Origin: Sipunculus nudus
Lineage: Eukaryota > Annelida > Sipuncula > Golfingiida > Sipunculidae
Length of the DNA stretch: 64,000 nt
Assembly (NCBI GenBank): GCA_026874595.1
Contig: CM049308.1
Span: 17,048,001-17,112,000, forward strand
Direction of reading: 5' to 3'
The translations under genes were made by a program, and so were the position numbers. Of the stretch, positions 1 to 11,350 are shown in pieces; within the stretch, counting starts at the first letter, position 1; each line of letters starts with the position of its first letter. The notes under the pieces are model-generated. The model had not been told where the DNA came from and did no database searches. It worked only from the letters and a program-made list of their open reading frames with translations.

Positions 1-3000
1 TGACTATAACCGTGCTGCCATCTAGCGTTGGATGCACGCACTAATTCCAGCTAACCCATAACACCCCCCCCCCCAATTCTCTCTCTCATTTATTTTTGAA
101 AACTTGAATTACCACGAAATGTTAGCAAGATGAACCAGAAATTCCTATTAACGTTCATAAACCTCCCATAAATAACTCACTGTGGAAATATGCCAAGTTA
201 CTTTCAACCTTTAAAATCTGATCCTTTGCATTAAAAGTATGATCCTGTTGGGATATAGAAAATCCGAGAATATTGGGTGCGGGGGTATTTCTTCTGTGAC
301 ACCGGAAGTTGTAATAAGAATGTTCTATGCTGTTTGCAGGTTCCAGGAGCTAGATGGTGGCAACACAAAGTTATGTTACATGGTTGTATCCTGGAAGGTA
401 GCAAGCCAGACTTATGGTAGGCAAGATCCTTTCATATCTTATATTATGGAGATGTAGTGGATTTTATGTGTCAACACTGATTCTCTCTGATAATTGTAAT
501 TTAATTGTTGTCGGTTCAACTGTCAGTTGCGCCACCTTCTGGCCAACTTTGTAAATTGTGTAAACATTCAGCAGATGATATCATCTCCATAACTCCATTA
601 ATATCAGAACTACTGTAACTAATCTAAGCGTAGTTATTGTTTGACTCAGATGTGCTGTGTGATTAAGTTTTGTTTATTCTAACTAGGCTTATGCCTGTAA
701 TGGTGAGAAGACCTGGTCATGATGGAACCTCTTGATCCATGAAAACCCACGGACTTGTGGTATGCTTTATTTGTCTTTTACAGTTTTAGTAGTTGCTATA
801 TTATTCTTCTGACTTATGTGAAACATTCGACTTTAATATTAGATTCGTTGTTAAAGTAGTACCAGGTATATTTGTCTTGTGACATTAATGATCTGTAGTG
901 ACAGGTTATTGTTAGATCAAGATATTGTATACTCATTGGCTGTAGGTCTAATGAGATAGTTCAGTTAGATACTTTCATGTTTACACTGTATTATCACCCA
1001 ATGAAGAATTATGGTGATGACTAATGATATCTTGTGGGATGATATGATATGCATGTTAAATGTAAGCTGATAAAAAAGGATATATTACTTGTATTAAACA
1101 ATATAATGATCAGTTATGATGTTACAATATCTGACGTGAGGTATCATGGTTATGATATGAGATACCTGTTTGGGGGAGGTACCATCCTAATTTTATTTTT
1201 ATGGGATCTATAAGTCTTGTTTGCCTAAGATCTTGTTAATGTTTCATAGAGAGATATTTATTTCATGTTTGTTGTCAGTGGTCATGCCGGCTATCAAGGT
1301 TTATCTCTGCAATATCAACCAGTGAGATATTTTATTTAAGTCAGTGATAATGACATTTATCTGAAGACTTTGAGCAGTTAGGCTTTTAGGCTTATAAGTG
1401 CTGGTGTTAACCACTATCTGTGTGTCATTTCCTAATGATATGTTTTATTTGTTGCAGGGTTTTTGTCTTGTCTCTGTGATTGGTTTGTTTGGTGACATAA
1501 AGCCTCATAAATGTAACTTCATTGAGTTGTCTTGATTCCGCTACCCCTGTCCTTCCACTCAATAACCAAACTGAATCTCGCAACCTGACAATCCCATGCA
1601 TTAAAAGTAACAGTACCACTGATAATTTACCACTGACTGACTCCCAGTAACTTTCCACTTAATTATTGATTTTGAACCTCACCTGAGATAGTCCTGCTGC
1701 AAAATTCCCGTTACATTCATACACAACTTTCACTAAGCGTTCTGGGCCTGGCGATGTTGATGATTTGTCACTGGGAACCACCTGTTTACACGCGGTGGCC
1801 TCGTTGTTCCGACTCGCTGTTCCATTTATAAACCATTCCCCTTTTTTATAACACACATTAGTCCTTCTATTTATTAAGTTACTAAATAATGTCAATATGT
1901 GTGATCAACCAAATATATCCCGTACCTACAAGTAAATAAATATATACCGAGGTAGATTTCTTGAATTTCCTAGGGAAGATAAACAACCATTATCCGTCCC
2001 GCCAAATATAGTGGGATACCCCCTTGGCTCTTCCATCATAGACCCCCATAAAATAACCACCCCATATGTTTTCACTTAGAAATTTACTGCAATCATTGTT
2101 CATATTTATATTCTATCATGTAATAGTAGAATTACTTTTAATGAAAACAATATGAAACATTATGTACTTAAGAATGATACTTAGCCTAGATGTTTCACAT
2201 TTGTGTACTTTCTTAAAGTATGTTATTATAAACAGGAGATATAAACAAAGTGAAATCTTAAGTGTATTGTTTGTGTATAGTTGTACACAAACATAATTTA
2301 ACTTGTGTATGAATATTAAGATGTAAACAAATATAAACAAGATGAGAGTATGAGAAGGATTTGATAGACATGTATAAACAAGATGTAAGATTGTATGTGA
2401 TAAGAGTTGATATGTATATCAAGAGGTAAGATAGTGTGAGATTAGGAGTTGTGTAAAAGATATGTAAAATAACATGGGGATATAATAACATGAAGATTTC
2501 AGGTAAACATGCATTAATGAATATCTTGAATACTTGTTGCAGAAGCATAAATTGCATTTAAGTACATTTATATACATGATACACAATCCAATATTTGTAA
2601 ACAATATGATCACGTGAGTCCAGCCTCATGTCATGCTATCGACAACACGTCGAATTAGATCGTCTGCTTTGTTTCAGAAAACAAAGAATAAACCAGTGTT
2701 AAGTGTCAGCAGCATATCGTTTATACCATTTGTGTGTGTGTGTGAGTGGACCACGGACCCTGCCTTACCGCCCGCCCTTGACATATATATAGTAAAAAAA
2801 AATTTAAAAAAATAAATATATATACATAAAAAAATACATATGGCAATATTCCAGGGCTGTTTTTGTGGACCTTCAATAACAAATAGTGTTTACTTTGTTA
2901 ACTGGCTGTAAATATGCATTGCATTGGTTGCCTGTTTGTGCCACCAGGGTGATCACTAAGTACTGTTTGTTTCCCCCTGTCATTAATATGAGGCAGGTTG

Positions 3001-3055
3001 ATGTGTGTCATTGTAGGTAGCCAGTGTCATGTATGTGCCCTTTTGATTATAAATT
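1..3055. other. No recognised gene
   Basis: This stretch is AT-rich and contains only short reading frames. A homopolymer of C lies near 63-74 and a GT-rich tract near 2728-2745. A minus-strand open stretch at 1683-1895 ends at a donor-like gtgagg, but it has no ATG and no matching neighbouring exon. I recognise no family here. If MCM8 continues leftward, this may be intron. Confidence 0.5.
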
Positions 3056-3390
3056 ATAACTCTGCCGGGTTGATGTTTGTTCCCTAGGTTTTAACATTAA
3101 TATCAGCTGAGTTGATGTTTGTTCCCTGGTTACTAAATTAATATTCAGCCGGGTTGATGTTTGTTCCCTGGATACTAAATTAATAAACTGCCGGGTAGAT
3201 GTTTGTTCCCGGTTACTAAATTTATAACTGCCGGGTAGATGTTTGTTCCCTGGTAACGAAATTAATACACTGCCGGGTTTATGTATGTTCCCTGGTTACT
3301 AAATTACCGGTATTACACTGTTTATGTTTGTTCCCTGGTTACTGAATTAATATTCTGCCGGATCTATGTCTGTTCCCCAGTTGTTTATGC
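3056..3390. repeat. Minisatellite, about 8 units of 40-48 bp
   Basis: The phrase ctgccgggttgatgtttgtt, followed by ccctggttactaaattaata, recurs about eight times with small changes (tagatg or tttatg for ttgatg). Units are 40-48 bp and the last one decays into ttccccagttg. There is no coding potential and no flanking terminal repeats, so this is a local tandem array. Confidence 0.85.
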
Positions 3391-3709
3391 AATGCCACTG
3401 CTTGTTTTTATTTAAAAAAAAAAAATTATCATAACATGTATGTGATAGCTTGATGTCCTCTCTCTTAACAAGAGTTCACATAAGCTAATGGAGGTAATCT
3501 GTTGGTTTTGTTTAAGACATGTACATTGTATAAGCATTTCTCTGGTCTGTAGCAGGAAAAGAGTGTCAAATAGGAGAATCTGATGTGCTACTAGGTTATA
3601 TATTCCATATGCCAATGAGAAATTCCAGGAAACCTCAGCACCTGGTTGAGGATGATTCTCCTCCTGCCCCTAGGAAATGCCGTCAAAACAAGCCAACCCA
3701 TGCCACTAA
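3391..3709. other. No recognised feature
   Basis: Contains a poly(A) run near 3413-3424 and short reading frames only. I see nothing further until the start of the hairpin-ended element at 3710. Confidence 0.5.
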
Positions 3710-4391
3710 CTAGAATATCAGCAGAAGCTGACAAAAGCCCTCAGCCAAAAGAACAGTGTTTAGAGGTGGTAACAGTAACAAGAGCTAAATATCTGTTCTC
3801 ACATGGATGTATATCTGTACATGTCTCAGTTATAAATTTAAAATGGAGAGGTATGTACCATGATTCATAACAATCCACCAAATGCTTCCTGAAATATAAG
3901 CTTATCAGTTTTATTCTATTATAAGCTCTGTGACCTTGAAAAGTAGATCAAGGTCACCCATCTTCGAACTTGACCGAGATTTTGTCCATATACATCTTCA
4001 CCAAAGAAATAAAATTCCTATTGTGAATCATTTAAGAGATATCCCGCTCACAAGGACAAAGTTGAAAAATCCAAGAAAAATTCATTAAAAATCAGAAATT
4101 GTAGGTGACGCCCCCAAACTCGTGCAGCAGTTACAGACCATCAGTCCCTATGATCATAGTAAGTATTGTAAAAATCCACCAAATGGTTCCTGAGAAATAA
4201 GCTTCTAAATGTTTTTTCTATAATCAGCTCTAAAACGTAGAAAAATAGGTCAAGGTCACCCATCTTCGAACTTGACCGAGATTTTGTCAATATACATCTT
4301 CACCGAAAAAATAATATTCCTACGGTGAATCCTTTTAGAGATATCCCGCTCACAAGCCCAAAGTTGAAAAATCCGATAAAAATTAATAAAC
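3710..4391 (+). mobile_element. Helitron-like element A, copy 1, left part
   Basis: Starts at ctagaatatcagcagaagct, which also starts copy 2 at 4774. The interior holds units built around aggtcaaggtcacccatctt and gagatatcccgctcacaagg. The copy breaks at about 4391 within the A-rich phrase preceding aatcagaaattg, which resumes at 6825. The sequence between is element B. It has no coding capacity and no terminal inverted repeats. Its 3' hairpin and CTAA end (at 7146) resemble non-autonomous Helitron-type elements. Confidence 0.75.
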
Positions 4392-4773
4392 TAGATGTGT
4401 CGGTACGACACGAATGCCCCTGCCTGGGGCAAATTAGAAACATTTGTTAAATTTTGTAAAATTTTTTTAAGTTCAGGAGGTGTTGTATGGTCAAAAGTAG
4501 GTCAAGAAGGGCAAAATGCAAACTCGATCTGTAACAGGTCATTATCAAGGAACACACCAAAAATCAGGCCAGTATGCAGGCACTGTGAAAAAAAGTCCAT
4601 ACATGTGCATTTTTCATAAAAAATTCTCTTTCATGAAATTTTCTATGTTCAGGATCTGTCATATGGTCAAAAATAGGTTAACTGGGATGAAACGCGAACT
4701 TGACCTTTAAGTGGTCATTTTGCACCTACAGACCAAACATTGGGCCAGTATCTGTAAGCATTGTATTGCGAAA
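4392..4773 (+). mobile_element. Element B, left part, with two diverged 180-bp units
   Basis: Begins with a 5' hairpin, tagatgtgtcggtacgacac (GTGTCG / CGACAC), then gaatgcccc. Two diverged units of the array seen later at 5641-6720 follow, recognisable by ggtcattat, acaccaaaaatcaggccagt and the Met-rich antisense frame. It stops at 4773 in attgtattgcgaaa, and the same unit continues at 5454 with aactgctgtacatgtacatt. B is therefore interrupted by a second copy of A. Confidence 0.75.
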
Positions 4774-5453
4774 CTAGAATATTAGCAAAAGCTGGTAATC
4801 AGTTATAAATTTAAATTGGAGAGGTATGTACCATGTTTTATAACAATCCACCAAATGCTTCCTGAGAAATATCCCCCTAAGTTTTTTTTCTATAATAAGC
4901 TCTGTGACCTTGAAAAGTAGGTCAAGACCACCCATCTTTGAACCTGACCAAGATTTTGTAAATATGATGCAAAAGCACTGAAGTAATGAAGTTCTTTAGT
5001 TGAATACCTTTGGAGATATCCTGCACAAAGGCCAAAATTGAAAAATCCGATAAAATTTCATTTAAAAAATCAGAAATTGCAGGTGACGCCACCAAAACTG
5101 TGCAGAACGTACAGACCATCAGTCCCAATGATCATAGTAAGTTTTGTGAAAATCCACACAATGGTTCCTGAGATATAAGCTTCTGAGTGTTTTTCTAAAA
5201 TCAGCTCTAAAATGTAGAAAAATGGGTCAAGGTCACCCATCTTAGAACTTGACTGAGATTTTATCGATATTTATCTTCACTGATGAAATAAAATTCCAAC
5301 GGTGAATCCTTTTAGAGATATCCCGCTCACAAGGTAAAAGTTAACAGATGCGGAACGGACAGACAGACGGACGGACATCGACAGACAGATGGACGGATAG
5401 ACAGACAGCTTGTGTGACGACAATAGCCCATCAGCCTATGAGCTGAGGGCTAA
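4774..5453 (+). mobile_element. Helitron-like element A, copy 2, complete
   Basis: Runs from ctagaatattagcaaaagct to a 3' end consisting of a (GGACAGAC)n-like tract, then an imperfect hairpin (agcccatcagc / gctgagggct) and terminal CTAA at 5450-5453. About 680 bp. It contains two ggtcaaggtcacccatct-type units (4919, 5227). It sits cleanly inside element B with no obvious target duplication, as expected for Helitron-type insertion. Confidence 0.75.
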
Positions 5454-6824
5454 AAACTGCTGTACATGTACATTTGTCATAAAAATTAATTTTCATGAAT
5501 TTTCTATTTTTAGAAGCCGTAAAACAATCAAAAGTAGGTCAACCGGGACGAAACGCGAACTCCATCTGTAACTGGTCATTATCTGCATACACACCAAAAA
5601 TCAGGCCAATATCTGCAAGCATTGTGAAAAAAAGTCCGTACAGGTGTATTTGTCATGAAAATTTCTATTTTTCATGAAATTTTCTAAGTTAAGGAGCCAT
5701 AAAACGGTCAAAAGTAGTTCAACCTGGACAAAACGCAAACTCGATCTGTAACTGGTCATTATCTGCCCACACACCAAAAATAAGGCCAATATCTGCAGGC
5801 ATTGCGAAAAAAAGTCCGTACATGTGTATTTGTCATGAAAATTTCTATTTTTCATGAAATTTTCTAAGTTTAGGAGCCGTAAAACATTCAAAAGTAGGTC
5901 AACTGGGACGAAACGCGAACTCCATCTGTAACTGGTCATTATCTGCCCACACACCAAAAATAAGGCCAATATCTGCAGGCATTGCGAAAAAAAGTCCGTA
6001 CATGTGTATTTGTCATGAAAATTTCTATTTTTCATGAAATTTTCTAAGTTTAGGAGCCGTAAAACAGTCAAAAGTAGGTCAACCGGGACGAAACGGGAAC
6101 TCGATGTGTAACTGGTCATTATCTGCCCACACACCAAAAATCAGGCCAATATCTGCAGGCATTGCGAAAAAAAGTCCGTACAGGTGTATTTGTCATGAAA
6201 ATTTCTATTTTTCATGAAATTTTCTAAGTTAAGGAGCCATAAAACGGTCAAAAGTAGTTCAACCTGGACGAAACGCAAACTCGATCTGTAACTGGTCATT
6301 ATCTGCCCACACACCAAAAATCAGGCCAATATCTGCAGGCATTGCGAAAAAAAGTCTGTACATGTGTATTTGTCATGAAAATTTCTATTTTTCATGAAAT
6401 TTTCTAAGTTTAGGAGCCGTAAAACAGTCAAAAGTAGGTCAACTGGGACGAAACGCAAACTCGATCTGTAACTGGTCATTATCTGCCCACACACCAAAAA
6501 TAAGGCCAATATCTGCAGGCATTGCGAAAAAAAGTCCGTACATGTGTATTTGTCATGAAAATTTCTATTTTTCATGAAATTTTCTAAGTTTAGGAGCCGT
6601 AAAACAGTCAAAAGTAGGTCAACCGGGACGAAACGCGAACTCGATGTGTAACTGGTCATTATCTGCCCACACACCAAAAATCAGGCCAATATCTGCAGGC
6701 ATTGCGAAAAAAAGTCCGTACAACTGTTTTATTTCGGAAGGACGGAAGGACGGAAGGATGGAATGACGGAATGACGGACATGGGTAAAACTATATGCCCC
6801 GGCCACTTTGTGGCGGGGGCATAA
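5454..6824 (+). mobile_element. Element B, right part, ending in GC-rich hairpin
   Basis: Continues B after the insertion of A copy 2. It holds one diverged and six well-conserved 180-bp units, then a GGAC/GGAA simple-repeat tract (6736-6780), and ends in the hairpin TATGCCCC..GGGGGCATA at 6793-6823. The 5' hairpin, tandem core, simple repeat and 3' hairpin match the architecture described for non-canonical, non-autonomous Helitrons of bivalves. The class assignment is inference. Confidence 0.7.
5641..6720. repeat. 180-bp tandem array, six units in a 3x180 higher-order pattern
   Basis: Units begin at 5641, 5821, 6001, 6181, 6361 and 6541, exactly 180 bp apart. Variants pair at 540 bp: units 5641 and 6181 share caggtgtatt plus aaggagccat and aacctgg; units 5821 and 6361 share aactgggacg; units 6001 and 6541 share aaccgggacg with tcgatgtgta. 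This indicates duplication of a trimer. Because 180 is divisible by 3, minus-strand frames of up to 178 codons stay open through the array. I regard these as non-coding. Confidence 0.95.
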
Positions 6825-7146
6825 GAAATCAGAAATTGTAGGTGGCGCCACCAAACTTGTGAAGCAGGTACAGACTATCAGTGAAAATCCACCAAATGGT
6901 TACTGAGTAATAAGCATCTAAGTGTTTTTCTATAATCAGCTCTAAAATGTAGAAAAATAGGTCAAGGTCACCCATCTTCGAACTTGACCAAGATTTTGTC
7001 GATATACATCTTTACCGAGGAAATAAAATTCTGATGGTGAATCCTTTTCAAGATATCCCGCTCACAAGGTAAAAGTTAACGGATGCCGGACGGACGGACA
7101 GCTTGGGTGATGACAATAGCCCATCAGCCTAAGGGCTGAGGGCTAA
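6825..7146 (+). mobile_element. Helitron-like element A, copy 1, right part
   Basis: Resumes at gaaatcagaaattgtaggtg exactly where the left part stopped at 4391. It contains one ggtcaaggtcacccatct unit (6959), a GGAC tract at 7085-7100, and ends in the hairpin agcccatcagc..gctgagggctaa at 7120-7146. The DIRS remnant begins immediately after. Confidence 0.75.
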
Positions 7147-7850
7147 CCAGGAGCCGACCCCTTCCTCTTCCAGTCAACAACCGGGCTATCTGAGGCGCAG
7201 TTCCAAGCTCTGGTGTCTGCCATCTCAGATAAAGTGAGCACAGATGTTGACACAAAGATGGAGAAACTGCTGCAATAAAAGTGGCTTCAATTCTGGTGCA
7301 GGAATCCAGCCCAAGAGTGCAAGTTAGACACAGTGTGGCCTACACTGTCACAGGTGAGACACCGCCACCAAAGCCACGTGATGATGACCTTGACGATGAA
7401 GTCATCAATATAGCTGATCACGTGGACCAGGACCTCCGTGAATCCATCTCGCGCGGAGAGTTTGTTGAACTCCACTCACTGTTAGCGTTGTCTCCTTTTG
7501 AAAAGAGGGACGAAGATAAGTTTGCGAAGCAACCATCCATTGAAAAATGCCCTCACCAAATCCCCTCCCCTGAACCTCAGCCTTCCATGTGTACATGGCA
7601 GTGTATTGCACAAAACCAGAGAAAGCCCCTGAAGCCCCTGCCATGTGCACTTACATGGAGGCCATCTGTGATCTGTATGCCAATGGCAAAACTGGCAAAC
7701 GTACGATCAGGAGTTTCGTAAGCTTAGGGCCCGCACTGGTAGACGCTGGGATAAGAGGCATAGGGATTTGTGGATGGACTCTTTGACCATCAGGGGTTCG
7801 GGGGGCAATAAAAACAGCTATAAGTCTTCAAAGTCCTCCTAGCCCTTTTG
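7147..7850 (+). pseudogene. DIRS gag-like region
   Basis: One frame reads TGLSEAQFQALVSAISDKVS (about 7181-7240). A second reads DLRESISRGEFVELHSLLAL (about 7426-7490), and a third carries an AMCTYMEAICDLYANGKT segment followed by a KRHRDLWMDSL-like phrase (7635-7785). This succession and spacing resembles the first ORF of DIRS elements, a structural nucleic-acid-binding protein upstream of the RT. At least three frame changes and a TAA at 7276-7278 break it. Placement directly before the RT supports the call; sequence similarity alone would be weak. Confidence 0.6.
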
Positions 7851-7876
7851 TCCACAATATACCTCTCCCCACTCCT

Positions 7877-9390
7877 GTGCGTGCAAATATCCTGAACCAT
7901 CTCCTGACAAAACACAAGTATCCAAAGGCACATACATCAAATCTTATTGATGGCTTCACCAAGGGTTTTAGATTAGGTTTTACTGGCATCCCAAATAACT
8001 CTATTCCAAAAAATCATCAGTCCACTCTTTCCAAACCAGAAGTTGTTACAGAAAAATTTGACAAAGAAAAATCATTTGGTCGAACAGCTGGTCCTTTCCA
8101 ATTTCAACCTTTCCCTTCCTTTCAGATTTCTCCACTAGGTGTGGTCCCCAAAAAACAAGAAAATCAGTTCCTCCTAATCCATAATCTCTCATACCTCGAA
8201 TTTGATTTGAAAACAGATAATGAAGCAGCTTTTCACCTTATTCCAGTCTCTCCTCATTGTTATCACTTGTTAGGTTTTCATTGGCAAGACCAGTTTTTCT
8301 TTGGTAAATGCTTACCAATGGGTTGTGCCTCATCTTGCCATATCTTTGAACAATTCAGCTCAGCTTTAGAATTGATTGCTTCAAAAATTTGCCAAACTGG
8401 TGCTATAGTACATGTATCAGATGATTTTTTATTTATAAATGACAATCCAGCAAAAAGTAGAGCCATGCTCAATGCATTCCATTCGCTTTGTAAAACCCTA
8501 GGTGTGCCTTTTGCCAAGGAAAAACAAAAGGACCCTCGCAGGTGCTCACCTTTCTTGGCATTGAGTTAGACACAAATTGCTTGATTGCCCGATGACAAAC
8601 TTTTAAAGCCCAAAGCTATGATAAAATCTTTCCTCAGTAGGGAAAAAGTAACTTTACATGAACTGTAGTCCTTAATCAGTTTTCTTAATTTTGCTTGTTC
8701 TGTTGTTTTGCCAGGCAGGGCATTTTTGCGGCCCCTTATTATAAAAACCCAGGGCTTATTAAAACTACACCATCATACCAGGCTTAACAAGGACATAAAG
8801 TTAGACCTTTCCCTATGGCTGCAATTTCTGGATTCCTTCAATGGGAAATGCATCTTTTTGGATTCTGCATGGTCCACCTCCAGTTCTTAAGATCTATTCA
8901 CGGACGCAGCAAAGGGGCAGGGTTTTGGGGGTGTGTTCGGATCCAAGTTGTTCTATGGAACAAATATAACATAGTCACCTTGGAATTATGGCCTATTGTT
9001 TTAGCCCTGGAAACATAGGGCCAAGATCTCTCAAATAAGAAAGTTTCTATCTTCACAGATAACCAGGCTCTAGTTTTTATTTTCATCAAGCAAACAACCC
9101 CTGAACCCAACACAAAGCACTTAGTCAGGTTCTTTGTCTTAGCTACTTTACATTATAATATTCTTTGCAGGGCCGAACATATTCCGGGAATGTTTAACTG
9201 TAAAGCTGATGCTCTCTCACGATTACAGGCGTGCAACTTCAAGATCCTTGCCCCAGCCGCGAACCCAGATCCGACTTGGATCACACCACTTCTGGCAACC
9301 CTGACTAAGTCAACCTCGGCAAACATCTTTTGCCAACAGCATCTCTGCCAGCACCAGGAAAGCGTATACTCGTGCCTTGGATTCACTTAA
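7877..9390 (+). pseudogene. DIRS reverse transcriptase, RNase H and start of tyrosine recombinase
   Basis: Encodes an RT thumb-to-palm segment with SPLGVVPKKQENQFLLIHNL (motif region 2), AFHLIPVSPHCYHLLGF, the motif B region LPMGCASSCHIFEQFSSALE, and the catalytic pair in VSDDFLF where the family has xxDDFLF. About 40 residues that normally sit between the SY phrase and the DIKSAF-type motif A are missing, so motif A is damaged. After a frameshift near 8530 the connection domain and RNase H follow, with FTDAAKG, a TLELWPIVLALE helix, SIFTDNQAL and AEHIPGMFNCKADALSRLQ. The last segment, reading ASTRKAYTRALDSL, matches the start of the recombinase and ends at the piggyBac TTAA. Multiple frameshifts make it inactive. 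Confidence 0.85.
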
Positions 9391-11350
9391 CCCTTTGGTC
9401 CACGATCGCCACCTGAGTGGCGATAGATATATCATACTATAAAGGTTTAAATAACATGGCATTTTAGTTTTGCATTTGCTCAACAGATGTCAGCACCTGC
9501 TGGTCTATATGGAGGGCACTAGCTGATGTTGATATGATATGCTTATACTGTAAATGCAGTTATATTTTGCCGTTTTTGGAAACTTCAAAAGTTTGTCCCT
9601 GAAAAAATGGCAGCACGGAGGGCCGTCTGACAGCAGATGATGTTGTGTCAATGATCTGTGACCAACAGTGGGATCTCTCTGATGAATACAGCAGTGAAGA
9701 TGATGAAAATGATGCTACAGGCCCTGCAGCATATATAAAAGCTTCTTTATGCCCTCAGATCAGACAGGTGGGTGGTCAGAATTCGAACTTTGATCCTGTC
9801 AATACCGACATAAGTGGTGCCGTTTCTGATTCCTTGTCTGATGAGCCACTTAAAAGTTCCAGCTATGCCTCTGTAACTTGCCCCTCCATTAGGAACAATA
9901 GCCCATCTCTCGATAGTTCTGACGAAAATTGTGATAGTGTCATTATTAGTGGTAGTGGGTCGATTCAAAGTGACCAGGTGTCACGTGGTCATCCAGCTAC
10001 AAGGGGGCATGGCACTGACAGAGCCAGGCATCGTGGGCGTGGGCTTGGCAGGCAAACCAGAACAGTTCAGCAGACTGGGCCAGACTATGAGAGTCTTGCA
10101 AATATTGACCCTGATGCCTGGAGAAAAGATATGACCCTGCAGATCATATTATCAGGGGATACAGAAATAAGCCAGGACCCACAAAGCATATGACTCAGGA
10201 TGAAGTGAAAATGCTAAGGCGGTAGATTTTTTCAAACTGTTCTTCAACCATAATGTCATGCAACATGTTCAGGAGCAAACCAATCTGTATGCTCAACAGC
10301 AAAGAACAGCAAATCCAAATAAACACAAGTCAGAGTGGCATGAGCTGGAGGATGGTGAGCTTGAAGCTTTCCTTGGGGTTTGCATCCTGATGGACATCAT
10401 GAGGTTGCCAAAATATAAAATATATTGGGCCAAACAGTGTTTCCATTGAAGTCTCCCCTTGCTCATATAATACCAAGAAACAGGTTTTGCCAGATTCTGC
10501 GTTATCTGCACCTAGCAAATGATGCTGATACTAACCAGAATGATAAACTTAGAAAAGTTAGACCCTTTCTTGATCTGATAACTCCTGCCTTTGAGGCAGA
10601 ATATGTGATGGAACGTGAGACAACCATTGGCGAGGCAATGATTCCATTCAAAGGCAGGTTGAACTTTAAACAGTACATGAAGGCCAAGCCCGCGAAATGG
10701 GGAATCAAAGCCTGGTGCCTCAATGAGGCTAGCACTGGATATGGCTGGAGAATGCAAATCTACACTGGAGCAGGGGTTGATGCCCAACCAGAAAAGAACC
10801 AAGCCACACAGGTAGTCTTTGACCTTATGCATGGACTTGATGGCAAAGGCTACCACTTGTATACAGATAATTTGTACACAAGTCCTGTTCTTGCATCAAT
10901 ACTGTACAAGAATCAGATATATATCTGTGGGACAGTTAGAGCAGTTCCTGCACCAAGAAGATTTTTCCCTCAAGAACTTGTTTTGACAAAACGCCAAATT
11001 CGGGCTACTGAACGTGGAGATTATGATTGGAAAATGAATGGATCAATGTTGGCCATGTGATGGATGGACAAAAAGCCAGTATATCTTTTGTCCACCATAC
11101 ACCCCCCATTCCTGAATAATGGTGAGTTACCATCTGTGAGAAGATATGCCAGGGATGGCACAGAAAGGCAAGTGTCATGTCCTCCTGCAGAAGTTGATTA
11201 TGTAACATTCATGAGGGGCGTCGACAGAGCTGATCCAAAGATTCAGCTGTACAACTGTGGGAGAAAAAGTGTAAAGTGGTGGAAAATGGTGTTCTACCAT
11301 GTTATTGAAGTTGCATGTAACAATGCCCACATCATTGAATCTAAGCACAG
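9387..11350 (+). mobile_element. piggyBac transposon, 5' end intact, 3' end deleted
   Basis: TTAA at 9387-9390 is followed by ccctttggtccacgatcgcc, the CCCTTTG-type terminus of piggyBac elements. A perfect 8-bp hairpin, ATCGCCAC CTGA GTGGCGAT, lies at about 9405-9424. The transposase pseudogene follows. I find no matching right terminal repeat and no second TTAA copy. DIRS recombinase sequence resumes at about 11350-11380 with roughly 200 recombinase residues missing, so a deletion removed the right end of piggyBac together with the adjacent DIRS coding region. Confidence 0.8.
9607..11345 (+). pseudogene. piggyBac transposase, degenerate
   Basis: DDE-type cut-and-paste transposase of the piggyBac (DDE_Tnp_1_7) family. 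Start ATG at 9607, then a frameshift within about 35 nt. The acidic N-terminus (DLSDEYSSEDDEND) is typical. Further frame changes fall near 10190-10205 and 10440, and an in-frame TGA at 11058-11060 interrupts the phrase before WMDKKPVYLLSTIH. The DDD catalytic set can be checked: the first Asp, in the family motif x-D-E-A-M-I-P-F, is Gly here (TTIGEAMIPFKGR); the second is present in YTDNLYTSPVL; the third is present in RGVDRADPKI. The C-terminal cysteine-rich region is absent. It is clearly inactive and inserted into the DIRS recombinase gene. Confidence 0.9.

Noticed and set aside
1425-1658. Minus-strand frame of 77 codons
   Set aside because: Low-complexity Leu-rich stretch without splice or family support.
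1659-1895. Minus-strand frame of 78 codons ending at a donor-like gtgagg
   Set aside because: It has no ATG (it opens with TTG), no convincing acceptor, and no neighbouring exon or family match.
5601-6677. 178- and 118-codon minus-strand repeat proteins
   Set aside because: They arise because the tandem unit is 180 bp, a multiple of 3; the array belongs to a non-coding mobile element.
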